A DNA stretch of 64,000 bases from Anas platyrhynchos (GCF_047663525.1 NC_092617.1:2546501-2610500); one strand, 5' to 3'. Counted from the first letter of the stretch, positions 1-11,388 are shown. Notes: generated by a model from the sequence alone, not told the origin. Numbers and translations are program-made.

Positions 1-189
1 CCTAGTCCCCTGACGCATGAGCACCTAACAGCTGATTCCCCTGTTCCTGTGCATTGACTTCTTCACCTTCAACCCCTCTCTTAACCTTTACCTTTAGCTA
101 CCATACTGGGTCTGGCCCTTAGTGCAGGCCAAGAACTGTGAGGTTACTCTGCAGTCACATGGCATGCAAAGATGGATGTGAGGGGTCAT

Positions 190-705
190 GGGTCTGATCA
201 GCTTGTGGGCCACAAGGAGGAGATGGGTGGTATTGCCCCTAGGAGCTCAGCTCTGCCTCAGGATCTCCTGCCCCAGCATGAGGAATGTGACTGTGGCAGT
301 GACTGTGAGGTCACTTCTGTCTCTGCACTTGATAGGGCAGCAGCAGGAACGTGTCACAGAAAGGGACTGTGAAGTCAATTCAGTCTGGAGGTGTCAGGTC
401 ACCATTGACTTCTCCCTGGGATCTGCACTTTTGGGCTGGCATCTGGCAGTGGCCCTGCTAGGCCAGCAGAAGGCACCTGCTTGGCATGCTGACTGGGGGA
501 TCCCCTCTGCCTCCAGAGCCAGGAGGACCCAGACAGAAAGAAGACCCCCAGATGGGTTGTCCTGTCCCTTCTGCTTGAGTCTATGACTGGAAAGCAGGAG
601 GCACAAGCCTTGGCTGTGTCTAGCCAAGAAGCTGCAAGGCCAGCAGCAGGCCCCTGGCTTGGAAGATGCTGCTGAGGTGACTTGTGTCTGATCACACCTG
701 GGCTT
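190..705 (+). repeat. Repeat unit A, copy 1
   Basis: First of at least nine copies of a roughly 0.5-kb unit. It begins near a GGGCCACAAGGAGGAGATGG string and contains two spaced copies of GTGAGGTCACTTCTGTCT separated by a run rich in GCAGCAG. It ends near GCTGCTGAGGTGACTTGTGT. Other copies, in both orientations, are near 7.1, 21.1, 26.2, 33.9, 48.3, 51.0, 52.3 and 62.5 kb. Short open frames cross it on both strands but differ between copies, so I do not call a gene. I do not recognise the family; it may be part of a segmental-duplication unit rather than a transposon. Confidence 0.75.
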
Positions 706-1430
706 TGTCTTTCAAGGAGTACCTGGTGAGAGTTGGCGAGACATGGGTGAAACAAAGCATGAGAGCAAGGTTGTGGACAGAGATGGGTGTCTGCAGACTT
801 CCAGGAAATAGGGCAAAGTGTAGGAAAGCATAGGAAAGCCTGCAGAGGAGAAGGCAGAGGGTGCTGGTAAAAAGGGAAGGCCCCAATAGCCCTGAGGTTT
901 TTGTCCCCTTGGCTAGAGCTTGTTGGGAGATATGGTATATTAATTCTGATGAGGCTTCATTGATTTCTTTCAACTTAGCAGCTCAAAGGTGTCATACCAC
1001 CGTTCTTCTCATGGCATCCCACTGCCCACTCCATCCCACAGATCCCAGGAAGAGCCTTGAGGCAGACATGGGGATACAGGATCTCCTCTCCCAGTGGCTG
1101 GGGTCAGGCCTTGGCTCTTCTGCTTCACTAAAATCAACCAAGAGTTTTCTCAGAACAGGACTTTGCCAGTCTGCAATCATGGCCTCTAATTATCTACCCT
1201 AACACATCCCTGAGGAGGCTTTCTTAGTAACAGCCCTCAGTTGGGCCCATTCATACTCCAAGTCGCTTCAACTTTTCCTCCTGACTTTACTTGCTCAAGC
1301 GGTTACATCACTCTCTCCTATAGTACCTGAGCTCCATAGCATCAGTGCCAAAATACACCATGGACCTCATTAAAATGCAGAAACTCCTAACATTTCTTCC
1401 ATAGTTTTATTAAGTCTTCATGGTTTGTGC
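706..1430 (+). repeat. Repeat unit B, copy 1
   Basis: Follows unit A directly, as it also does at about 21.6-22.3 kb and 62.95-63.67 kb (same strand) and in reverse at about 33.48-33.94 kb. Recognisable by a shared run around GGCATCCCACTGCCCACTCC and the string CAGTGGCTGGGGTCAGG. No coding signal is conserved among copies. Confidence 0.65.
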
Positions 1431-2135
1431 AGCTAATTGTAGAGCTTGCGTGATGTACTTAAGGAAGAAGATTTCAAAAAGCAACTAATGAAAATATTTT
1501 CTGTTTATAAATCCTGAATTTTGCTACATTTCAGTTTTGAGCATCTTTCTTCTGCTGCTATTTTTCTATGGTGTCTTCTTTGGAAACCTTCATCGGGAGG
1601 AAAAGTAGAGTCTAGAGGTCTGACACTTCTGCTGCCAGCAGTAGTCTTTGTCCCTGTAACTGCAGCCCAGCCCAGCATATGAAACTCTTTCTAAGAGAAG
1701 TCAGGAGTTACTAGGGAAAAAAATAATAAAATAAAATAGAATAAAATAAAATAATAAAATAAAATAAAATAAAATAAAATAAAATAAAATAAAATAAAAT
1801 AAAATATTAAAATGACCATTGGAACCTGAGAAATTCTGCTAGAATGCTTGCAGACAACTGGACATCTATGCTCTCTCTTGGGTCTTCTGTGGAATACTCA
1901 AGATGCAAGCTAAAGAAAATAGATCTTCGTTGGCCGTAGCTGTACCCATGAGACTGGCCTCTTTTGGGAAATTGTCCCCTTCCAGCCACAGAATCCTATA
2001 TTGAGTAATGTGAAAATACCTGCCAGTCAATAGAATAGGGCAAAGTCATACTTTCTGTGCTTTAGATGCAGAAGGCAAAACGAATTGCATTGTGCCTGAC
2101 ACTACTCTGGGCCGTGTAACCCAGGTCAGGCAACT
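1431..2135. repeat. Repeat unit C, copy 1, with AAAAT microsatellite
   Basis: Non-coding segment repeated at 5898-6680 (same strand) and 32690-33480 (inverted). It carries an (AAAAT)n tract at 1717-1811 at the same internal position as in the other copies. That places the tract before the segment duplications. It ends in the shared run that includes GCACTAAGG-type sequence near 2140 and joins the pol-like fragment. Confidence 0.65.
1717..1811. repeat. (AAAAT)n microsatellite
   Basis: About 18 copies of a pentanucleotide, slightly interrupted at its left end. The same tract sits in the paralogous segments at 6197-6281 and, inverted, at 33080-33172. Confidence 0.95.
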
Positions 2136-2139
2136 TTAC

Positions 2140-2790
2140 CTTAGTGCTGACAAGTCCATCACTAAACCATGCTACCAAGCTCTACATCTACACCTTTGCT
2201 CTCCAGTCAATGACCCAGCTCATGGATGGCAATCAGGGAGTCTTGGTTAGCACGATGCCGCCTCAGGTGTGCCACCATGGTAGCCATTGGCACCTGCTGT
2301 TCTTCAACCCTCAGCAAACCCCCAACAGAAGGGTTCTGTGGAAGGCCAAGCAAGGTAGACAACAGTTTCATTACTTTTGTCTCCAAGGCAGCTATGCCAA
2401 AGCCCCACCAGTGGTGCCCTCTTGGAACTCTGAATTCCCTCTCCTGAAGCAGTCTATGCCTCGGATGCACATAGCCTCCGGGCCAGACCCAATGGGGTGC
2501 TTTTGCCATTCCTTCCCAGTTCAACTCACTTCAGCCTCCAGTACAGTTACCTGTTGGGATCCCCCTGTCACTCCAGAAATACAGGTGGGTTCCGCCTCTT
2601 TCTAGCTTGATGGCATTAGGGTACACTGTGCACCGGTCTTCAGTAGAGCCTGATACATTTGTGGGTGTGATGTGCCAGGCCATTAAATATACCCAGTCCA
2701 GTAAACCCGATTATCCCTTTCCTCCCTGCCTCCCCCTGGCTTGAAGCAGGACATTTCTAGTCCTGCTCATAGTATTCATTACTGTGTCTG
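2140..2790 (-). mobile_element. ERV pol-like fragment (protease/RT-proximal), decayed
   Basis: On the minus strand an open frame (2524-2207) contains a WWGFG segment and an IAIHELGH stretch. The same peptide pattern occurs in the inverted copy at 32150-32690 and in the longer fragment at 39950-41030. In that longer copy it lies just upstream of segments resembling retroviral reverse transcriptase (for example a FAFTWRG string followed by WKHSPTICHG). That arrangement is why I assign this fragment to a retroviral pol region, most like ERVL-type elements of birds. There are no LTRs beside it and several stops, so it is a relic. Assignment of the exact domain is an inference from position. Confidence 0.55.
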
Positions 2791-2819
2791 GTAGATGGCC
2801 CAATGGAATCACATGCTGC

Positions 2820-3760
2820 CATAGCACAGTATTCCATGGGGCAAGGGAATGGAGCCGACAGCCAAGGGACACATTTGGGTGTGGAAGGTGGGGCCCAGCA
2901 GAGACAAGGAGTCAAGGCAGTGGAGTGGGGAAGGCCAGCAGAAGCATCCCAAGGGGTGGTGCTGCTTGTGAGGACACGTTTGTGGCAGGAGCCTGAGTGG
3001 GCAGCAGCTGTGCGCTGGTGAGGGGACGCCAGGAAGCGCATGCCAAGAGCGCTGCTGACAGCAGAGCCAAAGCCGGGGCCGAGCCCAAGGGCAGAGGCAG
3101 GCCCAGGGCAGGGGGCTGCAAGGGCCATGCTGAGCTCTCTGCCCCTGCAGCAGCCGCCCTGGCCCTCGGCCTCCTCTCCCCTGCCCCTGCAGCTCTGGGC
3201 TCCCTTGGCGCAGCCCTGGCTCTGCAGCACCAAGCCCTGCTGGGAGCCCTCCCCTGCATGCTGCCACCGCTCCCTGATGCTGCTGTTGCCCTCTGCCGGG
3301 CCATGCGCAGCCCAGCCCAGCCCCTGCCCATCTCTCCCCACCTCCCTGCCTTCTCCCCAGCACAGCCCAGCCCAGCCCAGCAGCCCAGGCTTGGCTGGCC
3401 TCACAGCAGTGCCCACTGCAGGCTGCTGCAGGGCTCTGGGCACGGCCACCACAGCCCCAGCCCCTCGCAAGGCACTGCAGCTGCTGGCACAAAGGCAGCT
3501 CTGGGCCTCCCCAGCAGCCCCTGCACTCAGGAGATGGAGGTCCGTGAAGCTGCAGGAGCCCTGCTCTCTTGCCTGGCAGATCCCAAGCACGGGGTGCCTG
3601 TGCCCCGCAGGGCCAGCCCCGCTCCCCAGGCCAGCACAAGTGGCCTGGCCCAGCCACAGAGCAGCTCCACATTCCTCTCCAGGATGCCATTTGCCATCAG
3701 ACCCAGGACAGTCCCAGGCCAGTCAAGGCCAATTATTGTTTGCTGACCATGGGCAACCCA
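2820..3760. other. GC-rich, CpG-poor block with open frames on both strands
   Basis: Strongly C-rich on the plus strand, with many CAGCCC and CTGCAG runs and relatively few CpG dinucleotides. Long frames are open in four registers at once (for example 2757-3590 minus, 2809-3690 minus, 2997-3746 plus, 3040-3792 plus), as expected where base composition suppresses stop codons. No domain is recognisable in any frame. I treat it as non-coding sequence of unknown role. Its left part shares short runs with 23.93-24.05 kb and 31.94-31.99 kb (a GGACACATTTGGGTGTGGAA-type segment). Confidence 0.5.
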
Positions 3761-4596
3761 AGAAGGGAGCTCTCAGTCCAGCACTACACTGAGCACTCTT
3801 AGATTCTGATCCATAGTGAAGCCCAGTAAAGTAGGGTTCCCGTTCATTCATCAGTTCCTTAGGTATATACCTATCACCAGCTTTGGAAGAGCTGTGCAAT
3901 GAAAGAGATGCCACTGTAGAGACAACAAGATTGTCAGCAAGATACATGAGACCTCAAGACTTAGTTGAATGTGAAAGCACAAGAAAAAAATGAGGAAGCC
4001 AAAGGGAGCAGCAGGGAAAAGGCCACGTCCTGCTGCTGGCCGTGGCCATGGCTCCAGGGAAGTAGCAGCCCCGACCCGAAGGCAGCAGAGAGGCAGAGCC
4101 CAGCGGGCAGTGAGGGGCAGCCCCGAGGGCCACCGGGGCTGCTCCTGCATGTGGCAGCTGGGCTCTTGGCCCCGAACCCCTCCTGCATGCTGGGGCTGCT
4201 CCCCCAGCTCCAGAGGAGATGGGAGGAGAGGGATACTGAGACCAATGTATTTCCACTAACTTCTTTATTGTCTGTATCTACCAAGGAAACCTGGATCTGT
4301 GTGTACATTAGATGATATGGTAAAAACTAACACAAAATATAACATTCAGAATACTGAGAATTACGTTATTAAAAACAAATAAAATATTGTTTAAATATTA
4401 ACAGAGAAAAGTAATTTTAAAAATGTTCTCTCATTTTCCCAAATATCCTTTGATTTTTGATAGGCTTATTATTAATGACAATGTCATGATAACACTTGTA
4501 ATGATAAAAATGATACAATATAATGTGAATCAAAATATTTGCATATTATTAAGGATACATCTTCTGAACACATCATGGATGCTTAAGAAGAATGTA
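3761..4596 (-). other. OR 3'-flank remnant (OR coding part missing)
   Basis: Read on the minus strand this matches the downstream flanks of OR genes. A GC-rich module at 3960-4308 resembles 60120-60490 and 11651-11820. An AT-rich stretch at 4320-4560 resembles 11400-11640 and 37380-37640. The last 40 bases before the CR1 correspond to the end of an OR reading frame and its stop (compare 11365-11400). The OR coding exon expected next to it has been replaced by CR1 sequence. Confidence 0.6.
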
Positions 4597-5897
4597 TGGA
4601 AATTGAGGCGCACCTGGGGGACAAAGCAGTCATTGGTCCCAGCCAGCATGGGTTTGTGAAGGGTAGGTCCTGCCTAACTAACCTGATTTCCTTTTAGGAT
4701 AAGATCACCCGTATGGTGGACCAAGGGAAACCAGCTGATGTGATCTTTTTGGACTTCAGCAAGGCTTTTGACACGGTTTCCCATAGGATCCTACTGGACA
4801 AAATGTCCAGCATACAGCTAAATAAAAACATCATACGATGGGTGAGCAATTGGCTAATGGGCAGGGCCCAAAGGGTTATGGTAAATGGGGCTGCGTCAGG
4901 CTGGTGGGCGGTCACCAGTGGGGTCCCTCAAGGCTCCATTTTAGGGCCGGTACTTTTCAATATTTTTATAAACGATCTGGATGTAGGAATAGAAGGTATT
5001 TTGAGCAAGTTTGCTGATGACACCAAACTTGGAGGAGTTGTGGACTTGCATGAGGGTGGAAAGGCCTTGCAGAGGGATCTGGATATGTTGGAGAGCTGGG
5101 CGATCACCAACCGCATGAAGTTCAATAAGAGCAAGTGCCGGGTCCTGCACCTGGGACGGGGAAACCCCGGCTACACGTACAGACTGGGCGATGAGACGCT
5201 GGAGAGCAGCCTAGAAGAGAGGGATCTGGGGGTCGTGGTAGACAGCAAGTTGAATATGAGCCGGCAGTGTGCCCTGGCAGCCAGGAGGGCCAACCGTGTC
5301 CTGGGGTGCATCAAGCACGGCATCGCTAGTAGGTCGAGGGAGGTGATTGTCCCGCTCTACTCTGCGCTGGTGCGGCCTCACCTCGAGTACTCTGTGCAGT
5401 TCTGGGCACCACAGTATAAAAAGGACATGAAACTGTTGGAGAGTGTCCAGAGGAGGGCTACGAAGATGGTGAAAGGCCTGGAGGGGAAGACGTACGAGGA
5501 ACGGCTGAGGGCACTGGGCCTGCTCAGCCTGGAGAAGAGGAGGCTGAGGGGAGACCTCATCGCAGTCTACAACTTCCTTGTAAGGGGGTGTCGAGAGGCA
5601 GGAGACCTTTTCTCCATTAACACCAGTGACAGGACCCGCGGGAATGGGGTTAAGCTGAGGCAGGAAATTTAGGCTTGACATCAGGAGGGGGTTCTTCACA
5701 GAGAGGGTGGTTGCACACTGGAACAGGCTCCCCAGGGAAGTGGTCACTGCACCGAGCCTGTCTGAATTTCAGAAGAGATTGGACTGGGCACTTAGTCACA
5801 TGGTCTGAACTTTTGGGTAGACCTGTGCGGTGTCAAGAGTTGGACTTGATGATTCTTAAGGGTCCCTTCCAACTCAGGATATTCTATGATTCTATGT
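4597..5897 (+). mobile_element. CR1 LINE, 5'-truncated, reverse transcriptase C-terminal part
   Basis: Non-LTR retrotransposon of the CR1 family. A 319-codon open frame at 4713-5672 encodes most of a reverse transcriptase: [13 protein letters not shown] near the start, then [21 protein letters not shown], then the catalytic [10 protein letters not shown]-terminal region rich in [15 protein letters not shown] sequence follows. A stop after 5672 and a frame change end the long frame, but homology continues to the 3' tail, which finishes with the CR1 ATTCTATGATTCTATG repeat at about 5880-5897. The 5' end is truncated, normal for CR1, and abuts OR 3'-flank DNA. The copy cannot move by itself. Confidence 0.93.
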
Positions 5898-6680
5898 AGT
5901 TTCTTCAAGCCTTCATGCCTTGTGCAGCTAATTATAGAGCTTACATGGCATACTTAAGGAAGAAGTTTTCAAAAAGCATCAAATACAATTTTTTTTTCTT
6001 TTTAAATCCTGAATTTTGCTGCATTTCAGTTTTGAGAATGATTCTCCTATTGCTGTTCATCCAGGGTGACTTCTCTGGAGAAAAAGCAGATTCTGGAGGT
6101 CAGACACCTCCCGTGCCAGCAGTGGTCTTTGTCCCTGTAAATGCAGCCCAGCCCACACATGAAACCCTTTCTAAGACAAATTGGGTTCCTTGAGAACAAA
6201 TAAAATAAAATAAAATAAAATAAAATAAAATAAAATAAAATAAAATAAAATAAAATAAAATAAAATAAAATAAAATAAAATTGAAATGACTTTTGGAATC
6301 TGAGAAATTCAGCTTGAATCGCAGTAGACACCTAGATATCCATGGTATCTTTTTGATCTTCTGTGGAAAATTCAGGATGAAAACTAAAGAAAATATATCT
6401 TCAAGTGGCTGTAGCTGTACCCATGAGCTTGGACTCTTTGGGGAATATGTCCCCTTCCAGCCATGGAAACCTAAATTGAGTAATGTGAAAAGACCTGCCC
6501 AGTCAATGCAGTAGGGCAAAGTCCTACTTCCTGCGCTATAGATGCAGAAGGCAAAAAGAATTGCATTGTGCCTGACACTACTCTGGGATGTGTAACCCAG
6601 GTAAGGCAACTTTACCTTAGTGCTGACAAGTCCACCACTAAACCACGCTACCAAGCTCTACATCTACACTTGGGCTCTAA
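5898..6680. repeat. Repeat unit C, copy 2
   Basis: Second copy of the segment at 1431-2135, same orientation, including the (AAAAT)n tract at 6197-6281. It follows directly on the CR1 3' end. No gene seen. Confidence 0.65.
6197..6281. repeat. (AAAAT)n microsatellite
   Basis: About 17 nearly perfect pentanucleotide copies, positionally equivalent to the tract at 1717-1811. Confidence 0.95.
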
Positions 6681-7090
6681 GGTAATAACATAGATATTAT
6701 AACATAATAACAAATAACATTACACAGAGTTAATAACATTCATGCAATGCTGGTAGTGCAGTAACACTGACTTAAAACAGTCACATATGGCCCTTACCTT
6801 ACTTGAGCCAGTAATTTTAACGCTAAATAAACCTAAATGCTACTACAACAACTGAAAGAATTCAATTTTCTCTCTTGATAACGGTAATCCTTTCACTTAA
6901 CACTAACATTATAATGCCTTATGTAGCCCTAGACTCCTTGCCAGACAAAAAACACCCGTAAACCACAGAGCTTGTCCATACCTTAACCACAGACCTGACA
7001 CCACAAGCAGAACACCAAACACTCCCACTAAAACTTTGCTTAATCTCTAACCCAGAAAGTAAAAAGAGGTACCGAGGAGACTAGAGTGAG
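6681..7090. repeat. Repeat unit D, AT-rich spacer
   Basis: AT-rich sequence with many TAACATT and CCTAAA-type words. Related stretches stand next to unit A at 20.93-21.12, 25.86-26.22, 34.2-34.6 (inverted), 48.78-49.2 (inverted), 52.6-53.02 (inverted) and 62.16-62.44 kb. No coding potential. Confidence 0.55.
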
Positions 7091-7461
7091 CTTGGCTCTA
7101 CCTCAGGATCTTGTGTCCCAGTGCGAGGAAGACTGTAGCAGTGACTGTGAGGTCACTTCTGTCTCTGCACTTGATAGGGCAGTAGCAGGAACGTGTCATG
7201 GAAAGGGACTGTGAGGTCACTTCTGTCTGTAGCTGGCAGGTCACCCTTGACATAGACCTGGGATCTGGACTTTTGGGCTGACATCTGGCAGTGGCCCTGC
7301 TAGGCCAGCAGAAGGCACCTGCTTGGCATGCGGACTGGAGGATCCCCTCTGCCTCCAGACCCAAGAGGACCCAGACAGAAAGAAGGCCCCCAGATGGGTT
7401 GTCCTGTCCCTTCTTCTTGAGTCCATGACTGGGCAGCAGCAGGAGGCACAAGGCTTGGCTG
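7090..7461 (+). repeat. Repeat unit A, copy 2, left part
   Basis: Unit A interrupted by the solo LTR at 7462-8523. The rest of the unit resumes at 8524 with TGTGTAGCCAAGAAGCTGC, exactly where uninterrupted copies (for example 21541-21560) are continuous. Confidence 0.75.
7458..7461. repeat. Target-site duplication GCTG, left
   Basis: Four bases GCTG directly before the solo LTR, repeated at 8524-8527 after it. A 4-bp duplication fits a gammaretrovirus-like integrase. Confidence 0.8.
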
Positions 7462-8523
7462 TGTTATTAATGGCTTAGTCTTCTAAATAGGATTATAATC
7501 AAAGTTTACAATTTATTAAAGGAATAGAGGTAAGCAAACTGTACTGGGTGTGCCGGGAGTCTTCGCTACACCAGGATGCACACCAGTTACATCAAGCAGC
7601 TGATTTTTATGCTCCTAGACTAATACATATTCATTACTACTTCTAAAAAAACCTGGGTTATTATAATTAGCTTCCGGGATCCAGTCCCTCCTACTGGAGC
7701 ATGTGCATCAGTCTCCGTCTCCGGTGGTCCCCCTGGGGGTGTCTGGTGGTCTTTCATGCTGAAAGCTTGTAGTCTTCCTCTCAGTTTTTGTTTTTTTTTT
7801 TTTTTTCTTGTCCTTCCCCTTTGTACTCCTTGGCAGCATGTCAAAAGCTTACATAGCATCCCCTGCAAATTTTGTCTCCTAGCCGTCCTTCAGCTTCTTT
7901 TTTTTCTTCTCCTTAATCTCCTGGCCACCTGGCCAGATATCAGAGGCTTGCATAGTGTCCCATTCCGAAGCCATAATAGTCACTAGTTGTTAGCAGTTGT
8001 TCTGAAAGCCCCAGACATCAGAGACTTCAAAGAAAGAACATACAAACACAAATAGCTCTCTTATTGACGCTTCACAAGTAGTTAAAACATTCCTCACAGG
8101 CCATTCACAGGGACAGTCACACCTAGAGCAGTGCTAAATCAACCACAAAGAAGACAAAAAAAGGTTGTAACTGATAGAAATAAGAGTTCCGAATAACAAA
8201 AGCAAATAGGCTCATGGATTTGAGGAATATTTCTGAAGATTTGATAATTTGACTATGATGAGGGGGAGAGGGAAGGAAAGGAAAGGGAAGAAACCACATC
8301 CGTGGAAGAATTAAATTGCCAGTGCAGGACCCAGAGACAGACAGAACTGCTCTCTAGTGACACAAATTCCTTTGCAAGGTACAAGAACTATATACAGTAA
8401 CCATTCTGTTTTTCTTAGACTTGTGGTTATACAAGGGTATTTAAGACAGAAGGTCACATTCATCATACCATGCGGCCCTAACACTGTTCCATACTGACAC
8501 AAATCAGATGAACATATATAACA
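7462..8523 (-). mobile_element. Solo LTR, same family as the 13.8-20.7 kb provirus
   Basis: Minus-strand LTR with ends in the TG...CA convention and a GCTG duplication on both sides. Its reverse complement resembles the provirus LTRs over most of their length: the CTGCACTGGCAATTTA-type U3 segment, an ACTTGTGAAGCGTCAA-type segment, a TATA-like GCATAAAAATC and an AATAAA signal (plus-strand 7512-7517). At 1062 bp it is longer than the 889-bp proviral LTR, mainly at the U3 end, and it is clearly more diverged. It probably arose by recombination between the two LTRs of an older provirus. Confidence 0.85.
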
Positions 8524-9829
8524 GCTGTGTGTAGCCAAGAAGCTGCAAAGCCAGCAGCAGGCCCCTGGCTTGGAAGGTGCTGCTGAGGTGACTTGTGTGT
8601 GGTTGGCTGAGAGGCCGCAAGGAACCTGCTGGGTTGGGATGCCTACTTCAGGAGTGGTTTCCACCCTGATGGACCCTTCTGTGGCAATAGGAAAGAGAAG
8701 GAGAAGAGAAACACCCACGAAGCGTGCCCTGGAATGTTGGCACTGGCCATGAGGAGGAAGAAATGTCCAGGGGAACACCTGGTCCGTCTGCTAGAGTCAG
8801 AGGCAAAGAAGGAATTAATTACCTCAGCCTTTATCTTGTCTCTAGATCTTTACAGATTTCCAATAAAGAATTATGATTCTCCTTAATCCTCCTTTATTTA
8901 AAGTATTTCTATAAGCAGTGTTTATTGTCTTTGAGAGTCATAGACAGATGGAGCTCCAGCTGGGCTTTGGCCCTTCTAATTTTGACCTGCACAGCCCTGT
9001 AACATTCAGGACACAGCTCCAGACAAACAGACAGCATGCATGAGAAGGAAGTGCAGCAAATGTGGGACCTGGCAGCCTTCCATCCCCTACTCTTCTGTGA
9101 CTGTGCTGAAATTCCATTCAACTGATTACACCTGCATTATCCAAACTTTCCTGCAGCTCCTGATGCTGCTGTCTTCTCAGAGACAGCACAGTCACAGGAA
9201 GGTTGAACTGTCTGCCTACAGACATGAAGAGCTGACAGAATGGAGCATCAGTGTGGGAGAACCTCGAGAAGCTGCAGGATTTTTCCTACAGAAACCTCTT
9301 GACATTTAGAAGGAGAAGAACCCAGTACTGCAGCAGAGGAAGAGCAACCCCACACATGGGGGCAGACGGGGACCCTGCTGAGTGAGGAGTGGCCCGGAGG
9401 AGGAGCACCACAAAGGATGCCCTATGAGCAGTGGCGCCTGCTCACCAGGAACGAGGCCAGCATCCTATAATGTTGCCTTGTGAGATATTTGTGTCCATGG
9501 CTATGGCTGTTGTCTCTGCCACTAAAGTCTTTGAGGAGAAAGCTAATCACTAAAGGAACAGAGCCTAATTAACTCCTCGCCCACCCATGAACCAGGCAAG
9601 AGTCGTACCATTCTCCTGCACTTGGCCATGCACATCCCCATCTCCTACTGTCCCAGGAAGAACCCTGAGCAAGGTGTGAAGGGTTCCTTGAGTAGGGAAT
9701 CAAGGCTTGGCCCGTGTGCTTGGTGACACACATCCAGTTTTCCTACACATCAGTGTCACCTTCATATTGCCTTTGTCTCCTTGTCCTCACTGCCTCCAGG
9801 GTTCTGCTCTAACGAGCTCCAAGGGAGGC
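8524..9829 (+). other. Unit A remainder and repeat unit E, OR1 upstream region
   Basis: After the end of unit A (to about 8600) this holds a unit also seen at about 26660-27500. It includes the shared string AACCTGCTGGGTTGGGAT and a CCTTTATCTT-type stretch. At 9300-9480 is a shortened, decayed version of the sequence that carries the 27503-27931 reading frame. Small frames here are not conserved. No gene called. Confidence 0.5.
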
Positions 9830-10209
9830 TGTGTCAGTGCTGGCCCTCAGGGGGACACTGCAGGAAACCTGCCTCTGACTTGCACTTCTGGAGAGATGTC
9901 TTCAATTTTCTCTGAGTGCCTGAGGTTCGTGGGCTCATCAGCAAAGCCCCCAGAGGGGTGATTGCAGTGCCTTGGGCTGGTGCTGTGCTGCTGAGCTGGG
10001 CCGGGCTCGTGGGACAGAGAGAGCTGCTGGCAAGAGGACCCTGGTGCAGAGAGCCAGCTGTGCCCAGGAGCAGCTCCTGTGCACAGCGCAGCAGGAAAGA
10101 GACACGGACGCAGACAGAGAAAAGAAAAGGAGAGAGGGACTGAAGGCAGCTGGCAGTGGGAGGATGCTGAGAGCTGCCTGCAGGAGAAACCTGCACAGCC
10201 CTTGACAAG
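9830..10209 (+). promoter_or_regulatory. OR upstream block / putative non-coding exon 1 (OR1)
   Basis: GC-rich block present once upstream of every OR14-type gene here (also 28260-28631, 39464-39800, 47120-47480 and 56930-57261). It ends in a good splice donor, AAG|GTAAGG, with GT at 10210-10211. The matching acceptor TTCAACAG ends at 10427, 26 bases before the OR1 start codon, giving a predicted 218-bp intron. Vertebrate OR genes usually have such a non-coding leader exon, so I infer promoter plus exon 1. The transcription start cannot be fixed from sequence. Confidence 0.5.
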
Positions 10210-10453
10210 GTAAGGGTCTGGCTGCAGGGCCATGCAACTGCAGGTCCTGGAAGGGTATCCTGCTGGGTCTTGCTTCTGGGAGGGCAGTGGGCAATTCAGT
10301 AGGCTTTGAGACTCTTTGAGGTTCTGCTGCAAAAAGAGAGGCTTGGGCTGGGGGTACTCTGAGATTGTAATAGGTTTTAGGTTAAGTAGTCTGTTCTAAT
10401 TTTGCTGTGCCTTCTCTTCTTCAACAGACAGACATTTTCTAGGTCAGAGAGTC

Positions 10454-11388
10454 ATGAACAGCAGCTCAGTGAGCAAGTTCCTCCTGCTGGCATTTGCAGA
10501 CACACGCGAGCTGCAGCTCCTGCACTTTGCGCTCTTCCTGGGCATCTACCTGGCTGCCCTCCTGGGCAACGGCCTCATCCTCAGCGCCATAGCCTGCCAC
10601 CACCACCTCCACACCCCCATGTACTTCTTCCTCCTCAACCTCGCCCTCCTCGACCTGGGCTGCATCTCCACCACTCTGCCCAAAGCCATGGCCAATGCCC
10701 TCTGGGACACCAGGGCCATCTACTATCAAGGATGTGCTGCACAGGTCTTTTTCTTTCTCTTCTTTATAGCAGCAGAATATTCTATTCTCACTATCATGGC
10801 CTACGACCGCTACGTTGCCATCTGCAAGCCCCTGCACTACGGGAGCCTCCTGGGCAGCAGAGCTTGTGCCCAGATGGCAGCAGCTGCCTGGGGCAGTGGC
10901 TTTCTCAATGCTGTCCTGCACACGGCCACTACATTTTCCCTTCCCCTCTGCCAAGGCAATGCTGTGGACCAGTTCTTCTGTGAAATCCCCCACATCCTCA
11001 AGCTCTCCTGTTCACATTCCTATCTCAGAGAAGTTTGGGCAGTTCTGTTTAGTATTTCTCTAGTCTTTCTTAGTTTTGTTTTCATTGTGGTGTCCTATGT
11101 GCAGATCTTCAGGGCAGTGCTGAGGATGCCCTCTGAGCAGGGCCGGCACAAAGCCTTTTCCATGTGCCTCCCTCACCTGGCCGTGGTCTCCTTGTTCATT
11201 AGCACTGGCATGTTTGCCTACCTGAAGCCCCCCTCCATTTCTTCGCTATCCCTGGACCTCGTGGTGTCATTTCTGTACTCTCGTAGGTGTCTCCAGCAGT
11301 GAACCCCCTCATCTACATCATGAGGAACCGGGAGCTCAAGGATGCAATGAGGAAACTGTTTCCATACATGCTTCTTAAGCATCCATGA
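10454..11388 (+). pseudogene. Olfactory receptor 14-like, frameshifted near TM7 (OR1)
   Basis: Odorant GPCR of the bird-expanded OR14/gamma-c clade. Motifs run in order: N-glycosylation sequon at the N-terminus (NSSS), GN in TM1, HTPMYFFLLNLALLDLG in TM2, MAYDRYVAICKPLHY after TM3, KAFSMCLPHL at TM6. The frame from ATG 10454 is open for 282 codons but ends at 11302, because about 2 extra bases near 11279-11290 shift the frame just before TM7. The NPLIY segment and C-terminus continue in another frame to a TGA at 11386-11388. Without TM7 it should not make a working receptor. Upstream exon and acceptor look intact, so inactivation may be recent. A sequencing indel is possible. Confidence 0.9.

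Noticed and set aside
2757..3792. Frames of 250-293 codons on both strands
   Set aside because: GC-rich, stop-poor DNA open in four registers. No domain, and no conserved copy elsewhere in the window.
10466..10993. Long antisense frames opposite the OR genes (also 38040-38651, 45341-45652, 59010-59528)
   Set aside because: They are present opposite all OR copies and follow from the codon composition of the OR sense strand. There are no independent domains or start signals.
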